Shown piece after piece: positions 37,875-46,838 of a stretch of DNA of 64,000 nucleotides (within the stretch, counting starts at the first letter, position 1; each line of letters starts with the position of its first letter). The stretch lies in contig JAXLTD010000010.1 of the NCBI GenBank assembly GCA_046330225.1, forward strand, positions 62,001 through 126,000. The letters run 5' to 3'. This DNA comes from CANJIV01 sp046330225. GTDB lineage: Bacteria; Actinomycetota; Thermoleophilia; Solirubrobacterales; Solirubrobacteraceae. The position numbers and the translations under genes are program-made. Below the pieces are notes generated by a model. That model worked only from the letters and a program-made list of their open reading frames with translations. It made no database searches and was not told where the DNA came from.

Positions 37875-39479
37875 TCAGCGCCGGACCAGGATCACCCAGT
37901 CGCCGTGGCGGGCGGCGGGCCGGTAGGCGCGGGCCAGGTAGGCGTCGAGGATGCGCACGCCGCTCGACGTGCCGGCCCGGTTGGGCTCGGGCGCGGCGGT
38001 CAGCGGGCTGTCGAAGCGCACGACCACCGGCGTCCGGGTCCGCTCCAGGTCGCGCACGATCTCGCGCTGGACCGGCGCCGAGGTCACCACGCCCGGAGCG
38101 GCGATGTCGTAGCGCGTCGGGTTCTGGCGCCCGGCCAGGACGTAGAAGAGCGGGGCGCCCGACGTGACGAGGTCGCTGCGGCGCGTCGTGACGTAGATCG
38201 GCGCCCCCGCCGGGACCCGGGCGCGGACGTCGCGGACCGCCGCCTGGAGCCCCGCCGCATCGGCGCGGCGCACCCGCACCCCGTCGGCGCCGGGGAGCCC
38301 CAGGGCCACGGTGTCCTCGTTCAGCGCCAGGGCGCGCCGGTCGAGGCCCTCGACGACCGCGTAGGCCAGCGCCACGGCGGCGACGCCGGCGGCCCCGAGC
38401 GCCGCGGGCCGGCGCCAGGAGCCGGCGGGCCGCGGGCCGGCCAGCGCCCAGGCCGCGAGCACGGCGACGAGGACGGCCAGCGGCGCGGTGTGGAACTCGT
38501 CGGGGCGCACGAGGAGGTAGTGGGCCATCCCGATCCCGAGGATGGCCGCCGCGAGCCGGGGCCAGTCGCGGGCCCGCTGCCAGCGCACGGCCAGCGCGGC
38601 GAGGGCGGCGGCCAGGCCGGCCATCAGCGCGAGCGGGAGGTAGAAGAGCAGGAGCGGCTCGAGGCTGTCCGAGACGAACCCGCCCGGCGAGGACGTGTTC
38701 AGCGGCCCGGCGTAGTCGAACGGGAACGGGAGCGACTGGTAGTCCGCGAAGTCCTGGACGGGGTAGCGGATGAGCAGGTCCCAGGAGTCGGCCAGCCCCG
38801 CGGACAGCACGACTGGGGCGAACAGCACGGCGGCGGCGGCCGCGGCCGCGGCGGCGAAGCGGCCAAGGCGGCGCAGGCGCTCGCCGCGCGCCAGCGGGGC
38901 GGCCAGCAACGCGGCGGCGATCCCGAGCGCGAGGTAGCCGGCAAACTCGATGCGCCAGACCGCGCACACGCCGGCGAGCAGCCCGGCCAGGGCGGGGCGG
39001 CGCTCGAACAGCAGCAGCGCCCCGAGGCAGAGCGCCAGGGCGATCGGGAACGGGTGCGGCCCGCTCGGATAGGCCATGGCGAGCGCGCTGGCCAGCCAGG
39101 CGGCGAGCGCGAGCGGCGGCGGGGCGGCCCGCCGGGCCAGGCCGTAGGCCAGCACCGCGACCGTCGCGTCGGCCAGGACGCGGACGATCCGCCAGGCCAG
39201 CAGCGACGGGCCAAAGGCGCCCCACAGGCCCCCGAGCAGGTACGGCTGGCCGGGCGGGTAGTACCACCAGAAGTCGTGGTAGGGCACCTGGCCCTCGGCG
39301 ATCCGGGCGGCGGCCTGGAGCATCAGGCCCTCGTCGTTGACCTGGATGCCCTGGAGCATCGTGACTGCCGAGAGCAGCGCCGCCGCGGCGAAGAGCACGG
39401 GGACGGCCACCCGGGGCGCGGCCAGCCGGGCCCGCCAGCCGGCGCCGCCGGACTCCGCAGCCGCGGCCGGCTGGCTCAT
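37875..39479 (-). CDS. GT39-like polytopic glycosyltransferase
   Basis: A 534-residue membrane protein with roughly 11-12 helices. The first large outside loop carries QVNDEGLMLQAAARI and YHDFWWYYPPGQPYLLG, the acidic D-E-G and YPPG motifs of GT-C enzymes of the GT39/ArnT type that use polyprenyl-phosphate sugars. A soluble outside domain (about 400-534, starting LPGADGVRVRRAD) ends in GDWVILVRR. It begins 20 bases after the preceding gene of the same strand (stop at 39499), so it is the last gene of a four-gene operon. Confidence 0.75.
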   Translation of the reverse strand: MSQPAAAAESGGAGWRARLAAPRVAVPVLFAAAALLSAVTMLQGIQVNDEGLMLQAAARIAEGQVPYHDFWWYYPPGQPYLLGGLWGAFGPSLLAWRIVRVLADATVAVLAYGLARRAAPPPLALAAWLASALAMAYPSGPHPFPIALALCLGALLLFERRPALAGLLAGVCAVWRIEFAGYLALGIAAALLAAPLARGERLRRLGRFAAAAAAAAAVLFAPVVLSAGLADSWDLLIRYPVQDFADYQSLPFPFDYAGPLNTSSPGGFVSDSLEPLLLFYLPLALMAGLAAALAALAVRWQRARDWPRLAAAILGIGMAHYLLVRPDEFHTAPLAVLVAVLAAWALAGPRPAGSWRRPAALGAAGVAAVALAYAVVEGLDRRALALNEDTVALGLPGADGVRVRRADAAGLQAAVRDVRARVPAGAPIYVTTRRSDLVTSGAPLFYVLAGRQNPTRYDIAAPGVVTSAPVQREIVRDLERTRTPVVVRFDSPLTAAPEPNRAGTSSGVRILDAYLARAYRPAARHGDWVILVRR

Positions 39480-39498
39480 CGCCGCGCGGGCCGGCGAA

Positions 39499-41163
39499 TC
39501 ATGCGTCCGGGCTCCCGGCGGCCCGGCCCATGGCCGGCCGGTACTTCAGCTCGTAGACGGTCGCGCAGCCGTACCGCCGCGGCGGCCCGGCGAGCAGCGG
39601 CCGCAGCGTGTCCGTCAGATCCGTGAGCGGGCGGCAGTCGGCGAACAGCCAGCGGGCGTTGGTGGAACGGACGAACGCACGGGCCTTCGCGCCGGTGAGG
39701 CGGCCCTCGAAGAGGTCGTTGGCCTGCTGCTGGCGGCGCTGCCAGTTCGGCGTCCACGAGAACGGCCCGACGTAGACCTCCCGGCCGGTGCGGTAGGGCG
39801 TCATGTAGCTCGCGTAGGTCGGCGCGAGCACGCCGCCCGGGCGCGGGTCGCGCTCGAGGGCCTTGAGCGCCGCAACCTCACCGGGGAAGACGTAGAACGG
39901 ATCGCCGCCGGCCTGCACGCTGGAGCGCGCGACGTCGAGCTTGTGGGCGATCCCCGGCAGCGTCATGACCGCGAGGATCGCGACGACCACGGCGGGGCGC
40001 AGCCGGATCCCCGTGCTGGCGACCCCCTGGACGGCCAGGATCGAGAGCGGCAGGGCCAGGCCCTGGAACGAGTGGTACGGGAAGGTCCCGAGCGGGAGCA
40101 GGTACACCGCGAGCACCGCGAAGGGCCAGATCCGGACGGCGACGTCCTGCCAGGCGGGCGCCGGACGGCGGTAGGCGAAGGCGGCCGGAATCGCCAGCGG
40201 GGCGAGCGTGAGGGCCATCGCCCACCACGGCCACGACCACAGGGCCTGGGCGCCGGGCTGATTCGCCTGCCCGGCCAGCTCCCAGGCGGGGTCCGCGTGC
40301 GAGAGGACGAAGTAGTAGGCGGACGGCAGCGCGACCCCGGCGCCGACCGCGAGCAGCGCGGGAACGGCGGGCCGCGTGCCGCCACGCCACCACCGCAGCC
40401 CCTCCGCCGCGAAGACGATGAGGCCAAGCTCGGCGCCCTGCCACGGCTGCAGCCACGTGACCATCAGCGCTCCGAGGCCGCAGAGCACGAGCAGCCGGGC
40501 GCGGGGCCGGGCCCGCCAGCGCTCGATGCCCAGGAGCACGAACGGGACGGTGAAGACCGCCACTGAGGTGAGGAGGTAGCCCCACAGGTACTGCGAGGAC
40601 CACATCTCGCCTGAGATGAAGTCGAACGTGTACTGGGTCGGCTTGCCCCCGATCCCGGTGAAGGCGACGATCGCGACGGCCGGCATGACGGCGAACAGGG
40701 CAAGGACGAGCCCGGACCGGCGCTGGCCGCCGGCGGGCAGGAGCCGCCGGCAGTAGGCGAGGCAGCCGCCGAACGTCACGCCGATCGCCACCGGCTTCCA
40801 GAGCAGGTAGGCGAGCGGAATCGAGACTCCCAGGACGCGGTGCAGCACCCCGGAGAGGAGGAACCCGGGATGGAGGAAGGCCCGGTCGCCGGGGGCCAGG
40901 TCCCACACGTTCCCGATGAGGACGTGATTCGAGGCCTCCCGGATCCAGGCCAGGTACTGCATCTGGTCGGTCGCCAGCAGCCCGTCGGCGCCGGAGAGCG
41001 GCCGCCCCTTGGACAGCAGCGCGGCCAGCGGGATCAGCGAGAGCCCGGCCAGCGCGATGAGCGTGGCCAGCTCGAACCAGTCCAGGCCGAGCCGCCGCGC
41101 GGCGGCGTCGACGCCGGCGAGCACGCGCGACCGCGGAGGCTGGGGGGCGACGGCGACGTTCAC
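39499..41163 (-). CDS. Polytopic membrane protein of an unassigned family, paralogue A
   Basis: A 554-residue protein with about 11-12 helices and a C-terminal outside domain of about 130 residues. It shares a set of motifs in the same order with the products at 45218-46792 and 46839-48515: DQxQYLxW, LIGN, LWKP, LWGY, PWQG, GTFPxH, GGVLA, SWTP and a final GCATV. The architecture (acidic first loop, many helices, soluble end) resembles GT-C glycosyltransferases. The catalytic DE or DKPP motif is replaced by D-Q-x-Q-Y, so function is not assigned. A TACCGT box 9 bases before the GTG start suggests its own promoter within the operon. Confidence 0.7.
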   Translation of the reverse strand: MNVAVAPQPPRSRVLAGVDAAARRLGLDWFELATLIALAGLSLIPLAALLSKGRPLSGADGLLATDQMQYLAWIREASNHVLIGNVWDLAPGDRAFLHPGFLLSGVLHRVLGVSIPLAYLLWKPVAIGVTFGGCLAYCRRLLPAGGQRRSGLVLALFAVMPAVAIVAFTGIGGKPTQYTFDFISGEMWSSQYLWGYLLTSVAVFTVPFVLLGIERWRARPRARLLVLCGLGALMVTWLQPWQGAELGLIVFAAEGLRWWRGGTRPAVPALLAVGAGVALPSAYYFVLSHADPAWELAGQANQPGAQALWSWPWWAMALTLAPLAIPAAFAYRRPAPAWQDVAVRIWPFAVLAVYLLPLGTFPYHSFQGLALPLSILAVQGVASTGIRLRPAVVVAILAVMTLPGIAHKLDVARSSVQAGGDPFYVFPGEVAALKALERDPRPGGVLAPTYASYMTPYRTGREVYVGPFSWTPNWQRRQQQANDLFEGRLTGAKARAFVRSTNARWLFADCRPLTDLTDTLRPLLAGPPRRYGCATVYELKYRPAMGRAAGSPDA

Positions 41164-41172
41164 CGGCGCGAC

Positions 41173-41178
41173 ACGGTA
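41173..41178 (-). promoter_or_regulatory. -10 box (TACCGT) of membrane paralogue A
   Basis: It lies 9 bases before the GTG at 41163, within the 58-base gap after the GT4 gene. Confidence 0.35.
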
Positions 41179-41221
41179 GAGAATCCCCGCCGGGCGGGGC
41201 GCACGGGAGCGTTCGGCCCGC

Positions 41222-42580
41222 TCAGCGGCGCGCCGCGGCGCGCCGCAGATTCCGGGCGACCTGGCGAGCCGCTCCGGCCGGGCCGAGGCGGGCGCCCGTC
41301 TCGGCCAGGAGCCGCGGATACTGGCCGGCGGTGGCCTGGGCGAGCGCCCGGCGCCGCGGGCGCGTGAGCGGGCGGGCCGGACGCCGGCAGAACTCCGCGA
41401 GCGGACGGGCCGCGGCCTCCCAGGTCAGCGAGGGCGCCAGCCGGCCGATCGCCGCGACGGCCTGCGCCCGCGCCTCCGCGTCGCCGAGCAGGGCGGCGAT
41501 CGCGTCCGCGAAGGCGTCGGGATCCTCGGGGGGAACCGCGAGGCCGATGCCGTGGGCCGCGACGAGATCGGCCAGCGTGTCGCCGCGGGTCGCCACCACC
41601 GGCAGCCCGGCCCACAGGTAGTCCAGGACGCGGGTCCGGAACGAGAAGCGCGACTCGAGGTGGTCGTGGTGGGCCGAGATCCCGAGGTCCGCCTCCAGCA
41701 GCCACGCCCCGCGCTCCCCGTAGGGCACCCAGTCGCGGTTGAAGTGCACGACCTCGCCCTCGACCCCCAGGCGCCGGGCGAGCGCGATCGCCCGCTCCGA
41801 CGAGGACATCGCGTCGACCGGGGCGATCGCCGGACGGTCGACGCCGAGGAACACCAGGTGCGTGCGGGGCCCGCCCGTGCGCCGGGCCTCCAGGCGCGCC
41901 GCGGCCTCGATCGCCGTTCCGGGGTCCAGCCAGTTCCAGATCCCGCCGCCCCAGAGGACGACCTTGTCGTCCGGCGCAATGCCCGGCCAGACGCCCTTGA
42001 GCACGCCGGCGCCCGCCTGGGGCGGCTCGGCCGGCATCCCGAACGGGACGACGTCGATGACCGAGCGGAACGTCGGGTCCTCGCCGTAGGCCTCGAGGTC
42101 GATGAGGTCCTGCCCGGCCATGAGGCCGAGCCAGAGGTCGCGCTGCTTCTCGCTGGCGCAGACGATCCGGTCCGCGGCCGCGCAGTGGGCGACGGCGCTG
42201 CGGCCGACGATCGCCTGCTGGCGCCGGCGGCTCGCAGGCGGGCGGTCGCGCCCGGCCTCGAGCACCTCGAGCGGCGATGGGTTGTAGAGGTCGGCGACCA
42301 GCCGGGTCCCGAGCTTCGGAAGCCGGGAGAGGAGGCGCGGCGGGAGGGCCTGGGCCACGACGACGTCGGCTGCGGCAACCGCGGCGGCCAGCGGCTCGTA
42401 GTCCTCGAACCCGGCCTCCACGAGCTGCAGGCGCCCGTCGCCGAGCTCGGTCGGGGCCGGCGCGGCCACCGTGACGTCGAACTCGCCGGCGAGCGCCCGG
42501 GCCAGCTCGCGGGCGCGGATCGCCGGGCCCGCCATCCGCACCCCGATGGGCTCGGCGCAGACGACGAGGACGCGGGTCAC
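41222..42580 (-). CDS. GT4-like glycosyltransferase
   Basis: A 452-residue GT-B enzyme. The N-terminal domain starts RVLVVCAEPIGVRMAGPAIRA. A middle segment has VVLWGGGIWNWLDPGTAIEA, and HFNRDWVPYGERGAWLLEADLGIS leads into the donor site, where the usual EX7E is replaced by FRTRVLDYLWAGLPVVATRGD. This pattern belongs to a subgroup of glycosyltransferases in actinobacterial polysaccharide clusters. The GTG start is two bases after the stop of the methyltransferase-GT2 fusion gene, so the genes are co-transcribed. The basic C-terminus may touch the membrane. Confidence 0.75.
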   Translation of the reverse strand: MTRVLVVCAEPIGVRMAGPAIRARELARALAGEFDVTVAAPAPTELGDGRLQLVEAGFEDYEPLAAAVAAADVVVAQALPPRLLSRLPKLGTRLVADLYNPSPLEVLEAGRDRPPASRRRQQAIVGRSAVAHCAAADRIVCASEKQRDLWLGLMAGQDLIDLEAYGEDPTFRSVIDVVPFGMPAEPPQAGAGVLKGVWPGIAPDDKVVLWGGGIWNWLDPGTAIEAAARLEARRTGGPRTHLVFLGVDRPAIAPVDAMSSSERAIALARRLGVEGEVVHFNRDWVPYGERGAWLLEADLGISAHHDHLESRFSFRTRVLDYLWAGLPVVATRGDTLADLVAAHGIGLAVPPEDPDAFADAIAALLGDAEARAQAVAAIGRLAPSLTWEAAARPLAEFCRRPARPLTRPRRRALAQATAGQYPRLLAETGARLGPAGAARQVARNLRRAAARR

Positions 42581-42582
42581 TG

Positions 42583-44328
42583 TCAGGCGACGGCGCGGAC
42601 GGGCGGCTCGGACCGCGTGGCCGCGAGGCGGGTCGCCGGCTGGCGCAGCAGCGGCCAGCGGTGGCGGCGCTCGTCGAGGCGGTAGCGGGCGAGGACGCCG
42701 AGCGTCCGGAGGCCGTACTCGCAGCTGGCCACGAACGAGACGCTCGAGGCCTCCAGGAAGTAGCGGGTCGGGATCGGCACCTCGATCACGCGGCCGCCGC
42801 GGGCGACGATCTGGGCGAAGATCTCCTGGTCGAAGACGAAGCCGTCGGAGTTGCGCAGGAACGGCACGGTGCGCAGGAAGTCGACCGAGAACGCCCGGTA
42901 GCCCGTGTGGTACTCCGAGAAGCGCTGGCCGAAGGCCTGGTTCTCGATCCAGGTCAGCGCGCGGTTGCCGACCCACTTCCACCGGGGCATGCCGCCGGCG
43001 ATGGCCTCGTCCTCCAGCAGGCGGGACCCGATGACGACGTCGGCGCGGCCCTCGAGGATCGGCCGGGCGATGTCGGCCGCGAGGCGCGCGTCGTACTGGT
43101 GGTCGGCGTGGACCATCACCACGACGTCGGCGCCGTCGAGCGCGGCCCGGACGTAACACGTCTTCTGATTGGCGCCGTACCCCCGGTTCTGCGGGTGGCG
43201 CAGGACCTCGAACCCCTCGGCGAGGGCCGCGCCCGTGGTGTCGTCGGGGCTCGCGTCGTCGACGAGCAGGCCGCGGTCGGCGGCGCCGACCGGGAGGTCG
43301 CGCGCGACGAGCCCGATCGTCTGGGCCGCCCTGTACGCCGGCAGGACGACGTGCACGGACTGCTCGCCGCCGCGGTCCTCGATCAGCGGGCGCTCGGGCT
43401 GCTGGACGGCGACGTTGGCCGCCAGGACGACCCGTTCGTCGTGCAGCGCGAGCGAGAGCATCGTGTCGGCGGGGATGGCCGAGGCGGCGGCGCGGACGGC
43501 GTCGCCGAGGGGCCCGCCGCGTTCGGCGAAGCCCTGCAGCCAGTACCGCGCGGAGAAGGTCCGGACCAGCGGGACGTCGTCGGCGAGCACGAGCCCGCCG
43601 GCGCACATCAGCTCGCGCAGGGTGCGCCGCGGCAGCAGGCACGTGTGTGCCGGAAGGTAGCCCCACCAGCGCGAGCCGGCGATGCGGGCGACCGCGGACG
43701 AGGGGTCGGGCGTGACGACGACCAGGACGCCGCCCGGCGCAAGGAGCGCCTGGCAGTGCTCCAGGGCGGTGCGCGGGTCGTCGAGATGCTCGAGGACGTC
43801 GATGAGCAGGACGGCGTCGTAGCGGCCGCGCTCGGACCGGGCGGACACGAAGTCCTCGAGCGGGACGTCGCGGACGTCGAGGCCGAGGCGGTCGCGGGCA
43901 TGCGCCGCGGAGGCCGCCGAGAGCTCGATGCCGACCGTCTCGTAGCCGCGCCGCCGGGCCTCGTCGAGCAGGAGGCCGTGGCCGCAGCCCACCTCGAGCA
44001 GCCGGCCGGACGGCGCGCGCCGGGCCACGTGGTCCAGCAGCCAGTTCGCCGTGGCGCGGCGGCCGGCCTCCTCGGCGAGGTAGTCGTCGTCGGCCATCTC
44101 GCGGTAGAGGTCGTGCAGATCCCCGGCAGGGGGCAGGGACGGCTGCTGCACCGTGGCGCACTCGCGGCAGGCGTAGAGATCCCCGTGCGCGCCGGTCCGA
44201 TGGCAGGTCGGCGAGAAGTCCGAGGGATCGGGGCCGGCGGCGGCTCCGGCGTAGCGAAGCTCGAGCGCTCCGCCGCAGATCACGCAGGCCACGGGCGGCG
44301 CGGGCGCCGCTGCTCCGGTGGTCGTCAT
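42583..44328 (-). CDS. Bifunctional methyltransferase-GT2 glycosyltransferase fusion
   Basis: A 581-residue two-domain protein. The N-terminal part has a zinc-ribbon-like pair (CVICG near 15, CRECA near 53), then a SAM methyltransferase with LLEVGCGHGLLLDEA near 110 and VLLIDVLEHLDDP. From about residue 325 a GT2 domain follows: VHVVLPAYRAAQTI, LLVDDASPDDTT, NRGYGANQKTCY, VMVHADHQYD and DGFVFDQEIFAQ, typical of polyprenyl-phosphate-glucose synthase-like enzymes. The fusion suggests methylation and sugar transfer on one glycan intermediate, which is inference. The ATG follows a TAGGCT box. Confidence 0.82.
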   Translation of the reverse strand: MTTTGAAAPAPPVACVICGGALELRYAGAAAGPDPSDFSPTCHRTGAHGDLYACRECATVQQPSLPPAGDLHDLYREMADDDYLAEEAGRRATANWLLDHVARRAPSGRLLEVGCGHGLLLDEARRRGYETVGIELSAASAAHARDRLGLDVRDVPLEDFVSARSERGRYDAVLLIDVLEHLDDPRTALEHCQALLAPGGVLVVVTPDPSSAVARIAGSRWWGYLPAHTCLLPRRTLRELMCAGGLVLADDVPLVRTFSARYWLQGFAERGGPLGDAVRAAASAIPADTMLSLALHDERVVLAANVAVQQPERPLIEDRGGEQSVHVVLPAYRAAQTIGLVARDLPVGAADRGLLVDDASPDDTTGAALAEGFEVLRHPQNRGYGANQKTCYVRAALDGADVVVMVHADHQYDARLAADIARPILEGRADVVIGSRLLEDEAIAGGMPRWKWVGNRALTWIENQAFGQRFSEYHTGYRAFSVDFLRTVPFLRNSDGFVFDQEIFAQIVARGGRVIEVPIPTRYFLEASSVSFVASCEYGLRTLGVLARYRLDERRHRWPLLRQPATRLAATRSEPPVRAVA

Positions 44329-44336
44329 GCGGCCGC

Positions 44337-44342
44337 AGCCTA
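44337..44342 (-). promoter_or_regulatory. -10 box (TAGGCT) of the fusion gene
   Basis: It lies 8 bases before ATG 44328; it would drive the four-gene minus-strand operon down to 37875. Confidence 0.5.
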
Positions 44343-44411
44343 CACCGCCGCGGCGCCCGGCCCGCCGCTCGCGCCTCGCGGCTCAGCACCGCTCCCGCCG
44401 AGACGCGCCCC

Positions 44412-44417
44412 TAGACT
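44412..44417 (+). promoter_or_regulatory. -10 box (TAGACT) of the plus-strand GT2 gene
   Basis: It lies 7 bases before GTG 44425. Confidence 0.5.
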
Positions 44418-44424
44418 CCCCGCG

Positions 44425-45204
44425 GTGAGGAGGCCCCGGATCTCGGTCGTCGTGCCGGCCTACAACGAGGAGCGCGACATCGCGGGGACGCTTGCCGCGC
44501 TGCGCGACTGGCTGTCCGCGCACGAGCCCGCATGGGAGATCCTCGTCGTGGACAACGCCAGCACCGACCGCACGCGCGAGCGTCTCGCGCCGTTCGTCGA
44601 CGGCGCGCAGATCACGCTGCTCGTCAACGAGCGCAACCGCGGCAAGGGCTACTCCGTGCGCCGCGGGATGCTCGCCGCCCAGGGCGAGCTGCGGCTGCAC
44701 TGCGATGCGGACTGCGCCCCATCGCTCGCGTCCCTCCCGCGCATGCTGGAGCTCATCGCCGGCGCCGATCTCGTCGTCGGGTCCCGCCTGGCGCCCGGCG
44801 CCGCCGTCGGGCAGCGCCAGCCGCTGCGCCGGCGGATCGTGGGCCGGTCCTTCGTCCTCCTCTGCCGGGCCCTGCTCTCGGAGCCCACGAACGACCTGTT
44901 CTGCGGATTCAAGCTCTGGCGCGCCGAGGCGGCGGTCGAGACCTTCGACCGGATCGCCCTCGAGGGCTGGACGTTCGACGCCGAGGCGATCGCGATGGCC
45001 CGCGCCCTGGGGTTCCGCATCCGCGAGACGGGGATCGCCTGGGCCGATCGCGACGGGTCGCGGCTCTCCATGGCCCGGGTGCTCGTCCCGGTCGTGCGCG
45101 AGCTGCTCGAGGCCCGCCGCCACGTCCGGCGGGCGGCAGCGAATCCAGGCCTCGCGCCACTGCGAGTCGCCGCCGGAGCCGAGGCGACGGACACGCGGCG
45201 GTAG
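44425..45204 (+). CDS. GT2 glycosyltransferase, dolichyl/undecaprenyl-phosphate glucosyltransferase-like
   Basis: A 259-residue GT-A enzyme. Motifs: ISVVVPAYNEERDIAGTL, ILVVDNASTDRTRE, NRGKGYSVRRGM and HCDADCAP (metal site). DLFCGFKLWRAEAA and GWTFDAEAIAMA follow in the positions typical of Alg5-like polyprenyl-phosphate glucose synthases. It would supply a lipid-linked sugar for the membrane enzymes around it. Thirteen bases separate it from the following membrane paralogue gene. Confidence 0.82.
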   Translation: MRRPRISVVVPAYNEERDIAGTLAALRDWLSAHEPAWEILVVDNASTDRTRERLAPFVDGAQITLLVNERNRGKGYSVRRGMLAAQGELRLHCDADCAPSLASLPRMLELIAGADLVVGSRLAPGAAVGQRQPLRRRIVGRSFVLLCRALLSEPTNDLFCGFKLWRAEAAVETFDRIALEGWTFDAEAIAMARALGFRIRETGIAWADRDGSRLSMARVLVPVVRELLEARRHVRRAAANPGLAPLRVAAGAEATDTRR

Positions 45205-45217
45205 CCGCGCCACTCGC

Positions 45218-46792
45218 GTGCGGGAGCGGCTGAAGGTCGACGGTTTCGAGGGGGCGGTGCTCGCCCTCACGCTTTCGTTCGGCTTTGCCGTGCTGGGGGC
45301 GCTTGTCGTGCGCACCTGGATTCGCGGCGGAGCGGTGACCGGCGCCGACGGCTTCGTCGCGGTGGATCAGCTCCAGTACATCGATTGGCTCCAGCAATCC
45401 GGGCGCCATGTGCTCATCGGCAACCTGAACGACCTCGCGCCAGTTCAGCGGGTGTTCCTGCACCCCGGGGCGCTGCTTGGGGGGGTCGGAGCGCGCCTGG
45501 GCCTCGACCCGGCAGCGGCCTTCGCGGTGTGGAAGCCGATCTCCGCCGTCGCGATATTCGCGGCGGCGCTTGCCTGGGTCCGTCGGTTCCTCTCGCAGAA
45601 CGGGGATCGCCGGCTCGCGCTCGTGCTTGCGCTGTTCGCGATCTCCCCCATCGCGGCGGGTGCGAGCTGGCTCGGCCTGGGCGATGCGGCGGTCCGGCTC
45701 CAGCTCGATTTCATCACCGGCGAGCTGTGGACTGCGACCTACCTGTGGGGCTACCCGTTCACCGCCATCGCGGTCGCGTTGATGCCAGCGGCGCTGCTCG
45801 CCTATGAGCGTGGCCGCGACGGGGGTCCCGCCTCGCGGAAGTGGCTCGCCGCCTCTGCCGTGCTCGCATGCACGTGGCTGCAGCCGTGGCAAGGCGCCAC
45901 GCTCCTCTTGGCGCTCGCCGGGGCCGAGGCGTGGGCCGTGGCCGGGGCGCGCCGGTCGTGGCGCGGTGCCGCGGCAGACCTCGTCCTTCCGGCTGCTGCG
46001 GCCGCGGCGCCGGCTGCGTACTACCTCATCCTGTCCAAGACGGTGCCGGCCTGGGAACTCGTCGGGCGCGCAAACGCGGGCGGCAGCGTTCCCTGGTGGG
46101 TGCTCGCCCTCGTGCTGATGCCCGTGGCGCTCCCGGCCCTCCCCGGGCTGCGGGCGCCGGTTCCCGACTTTGGGATTGCGGTGCTCCGGGCCTGGCCGGT
46201 GGCGGCGCTGGTCGTCTACCTCCAGCCGGCCGGCACGTTCCCGGCCCACGCTCTGCAGGGATTGGCGTTCCCGCTCGCCGTGCTGGGCGTGCTGTCGATG
46301 CGGCGGGCCCTCGGCGACCGGGCCGTGCCGCCCGCTGCCATCGCGACCGTCGCCGCGGTGCTTCTCTTGCCTGGCCTGGCGGCCCGCGTGGCCGACATCC
46401 GCTCCGCAGTCGATCGCGGATATCAGCCCTACGTCATGGCCGACGGCGAGCGGTCGGCGCTCGCATACCTGGCGCGCGCGCCGAAGGGTGGCGTGCTGGC
46501 GTCCGGTTTCGCAGGGCCGCTCGTTCCCGCGTACGCTGGTCGCCAGACGTGGGTGGGGAGCATGTCGTGGACGCCGGACTACGACCGCCGCCGGTCGCTG
46601 GCCGATCGTCTCCTTGACGGGAAGCTGACGCCGGCGCAGGCCGCGGCGGTGCTGCGGCGGTCGAGGGCGCGCTACGTATTGGTCGACTGCCAGGGCCGCG
46701 CGCCTGCCGATGGGATCTTCCCGGCGGGAACCGTTGCCGTCGCCGGGCGGTTCGGGTGCGCGACGGTTCTCCGGGTCGCCGGAGCTGGGTGA
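45218..46792 (+). CDS. Polytopic membrane protein of an unassigned family, paralogue B
   Basis: A 524-residue protein with about 11-12 helices and an outside C-terminal domain (about 400-524). It carries all motifs of the three-member family described at 39499: DQLQYIDW, LIGN, the Trp-Lys-Pro after helix 2, LWGYPFTAIAV, TWLQPWQG, GTFPAH, GGVLA, SWTP and FGCATV. The GTG start is chosen because it follows the GT2 stop by 13 bases and precedes the first helix. Translation and probably transcription are joined to the GT2 gene, suggesting the GT2 product (a lipid-linked sugar) is its substrate; that is inference. Confidence 0.68.
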   Translation: MRERLKVDGFEGAVLALTLSFGFAVLGALVVRTWIRGGAVTGADGFVAVDQLQYIDWLQQSGRHVLIGNLNDLAPVQRVFLHPGALLGGVGARLGLDPAAAFAVWKPISAVAIFAAALAWVRRFLSQNGDRRLALVLALFAISPIAAGASWLGLGDAAVRLQLDFITGELWTATYLWGYPFTAIAVALMPAALLAYERGRDGGPASRKWLAASAVLACTWLQPWQGATLLLALAGAEAWAVAGARRSWRGAAADLVLPAAAAAAPAAYYLILSKTVPAWELVGRANAGGSVPWWVLALVLMPVALPALPGLRAPVPDFGIAVLRAWPVAALVVYLQPAGTFPAHALQGLAFPLAVLGVLSMRRALGDRAVPPAAIATVAAVLLLPGLAARVADIRSAVDRGYQPYVMADGERSALAYLARAPKGGVLASGFAGPLVPAYAGRQTWVGSMSWTPDYDRRRSLADRLLDGKLTPAQAAAVLRRSRARYVLVDCQGRAPADGIFPAGTVAVAGRFGCATVLRVAGAG

Positions 46793-46806
46793 CGGGCGGC
46801 GGCTCT

Positions 46807-46815
46807 CCCCCCCCC
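46807..46815 (+). repeat. Run of nine C in the promoter region of membrane paralogue C
   Basis: The tract ends nine bases before the -10 box of the next gene, so it falls in the spacer where its length would change promoter geometry. It is the longest single-base run I noticed in the window. Confidence 0.7.
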
Positions 46816-46824
46816 ATCCTCCTC

Positions 46825-46830
46825 TACGAT
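46825..46830 (+). promoter_or_regulatory. -10 box (TACGAT) of membrane paralogue C
   Basis: It lies 8 bases before ATG 46839. Confidence 0.45.
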
Positions 46831-46838
46831 CGCGGCGC

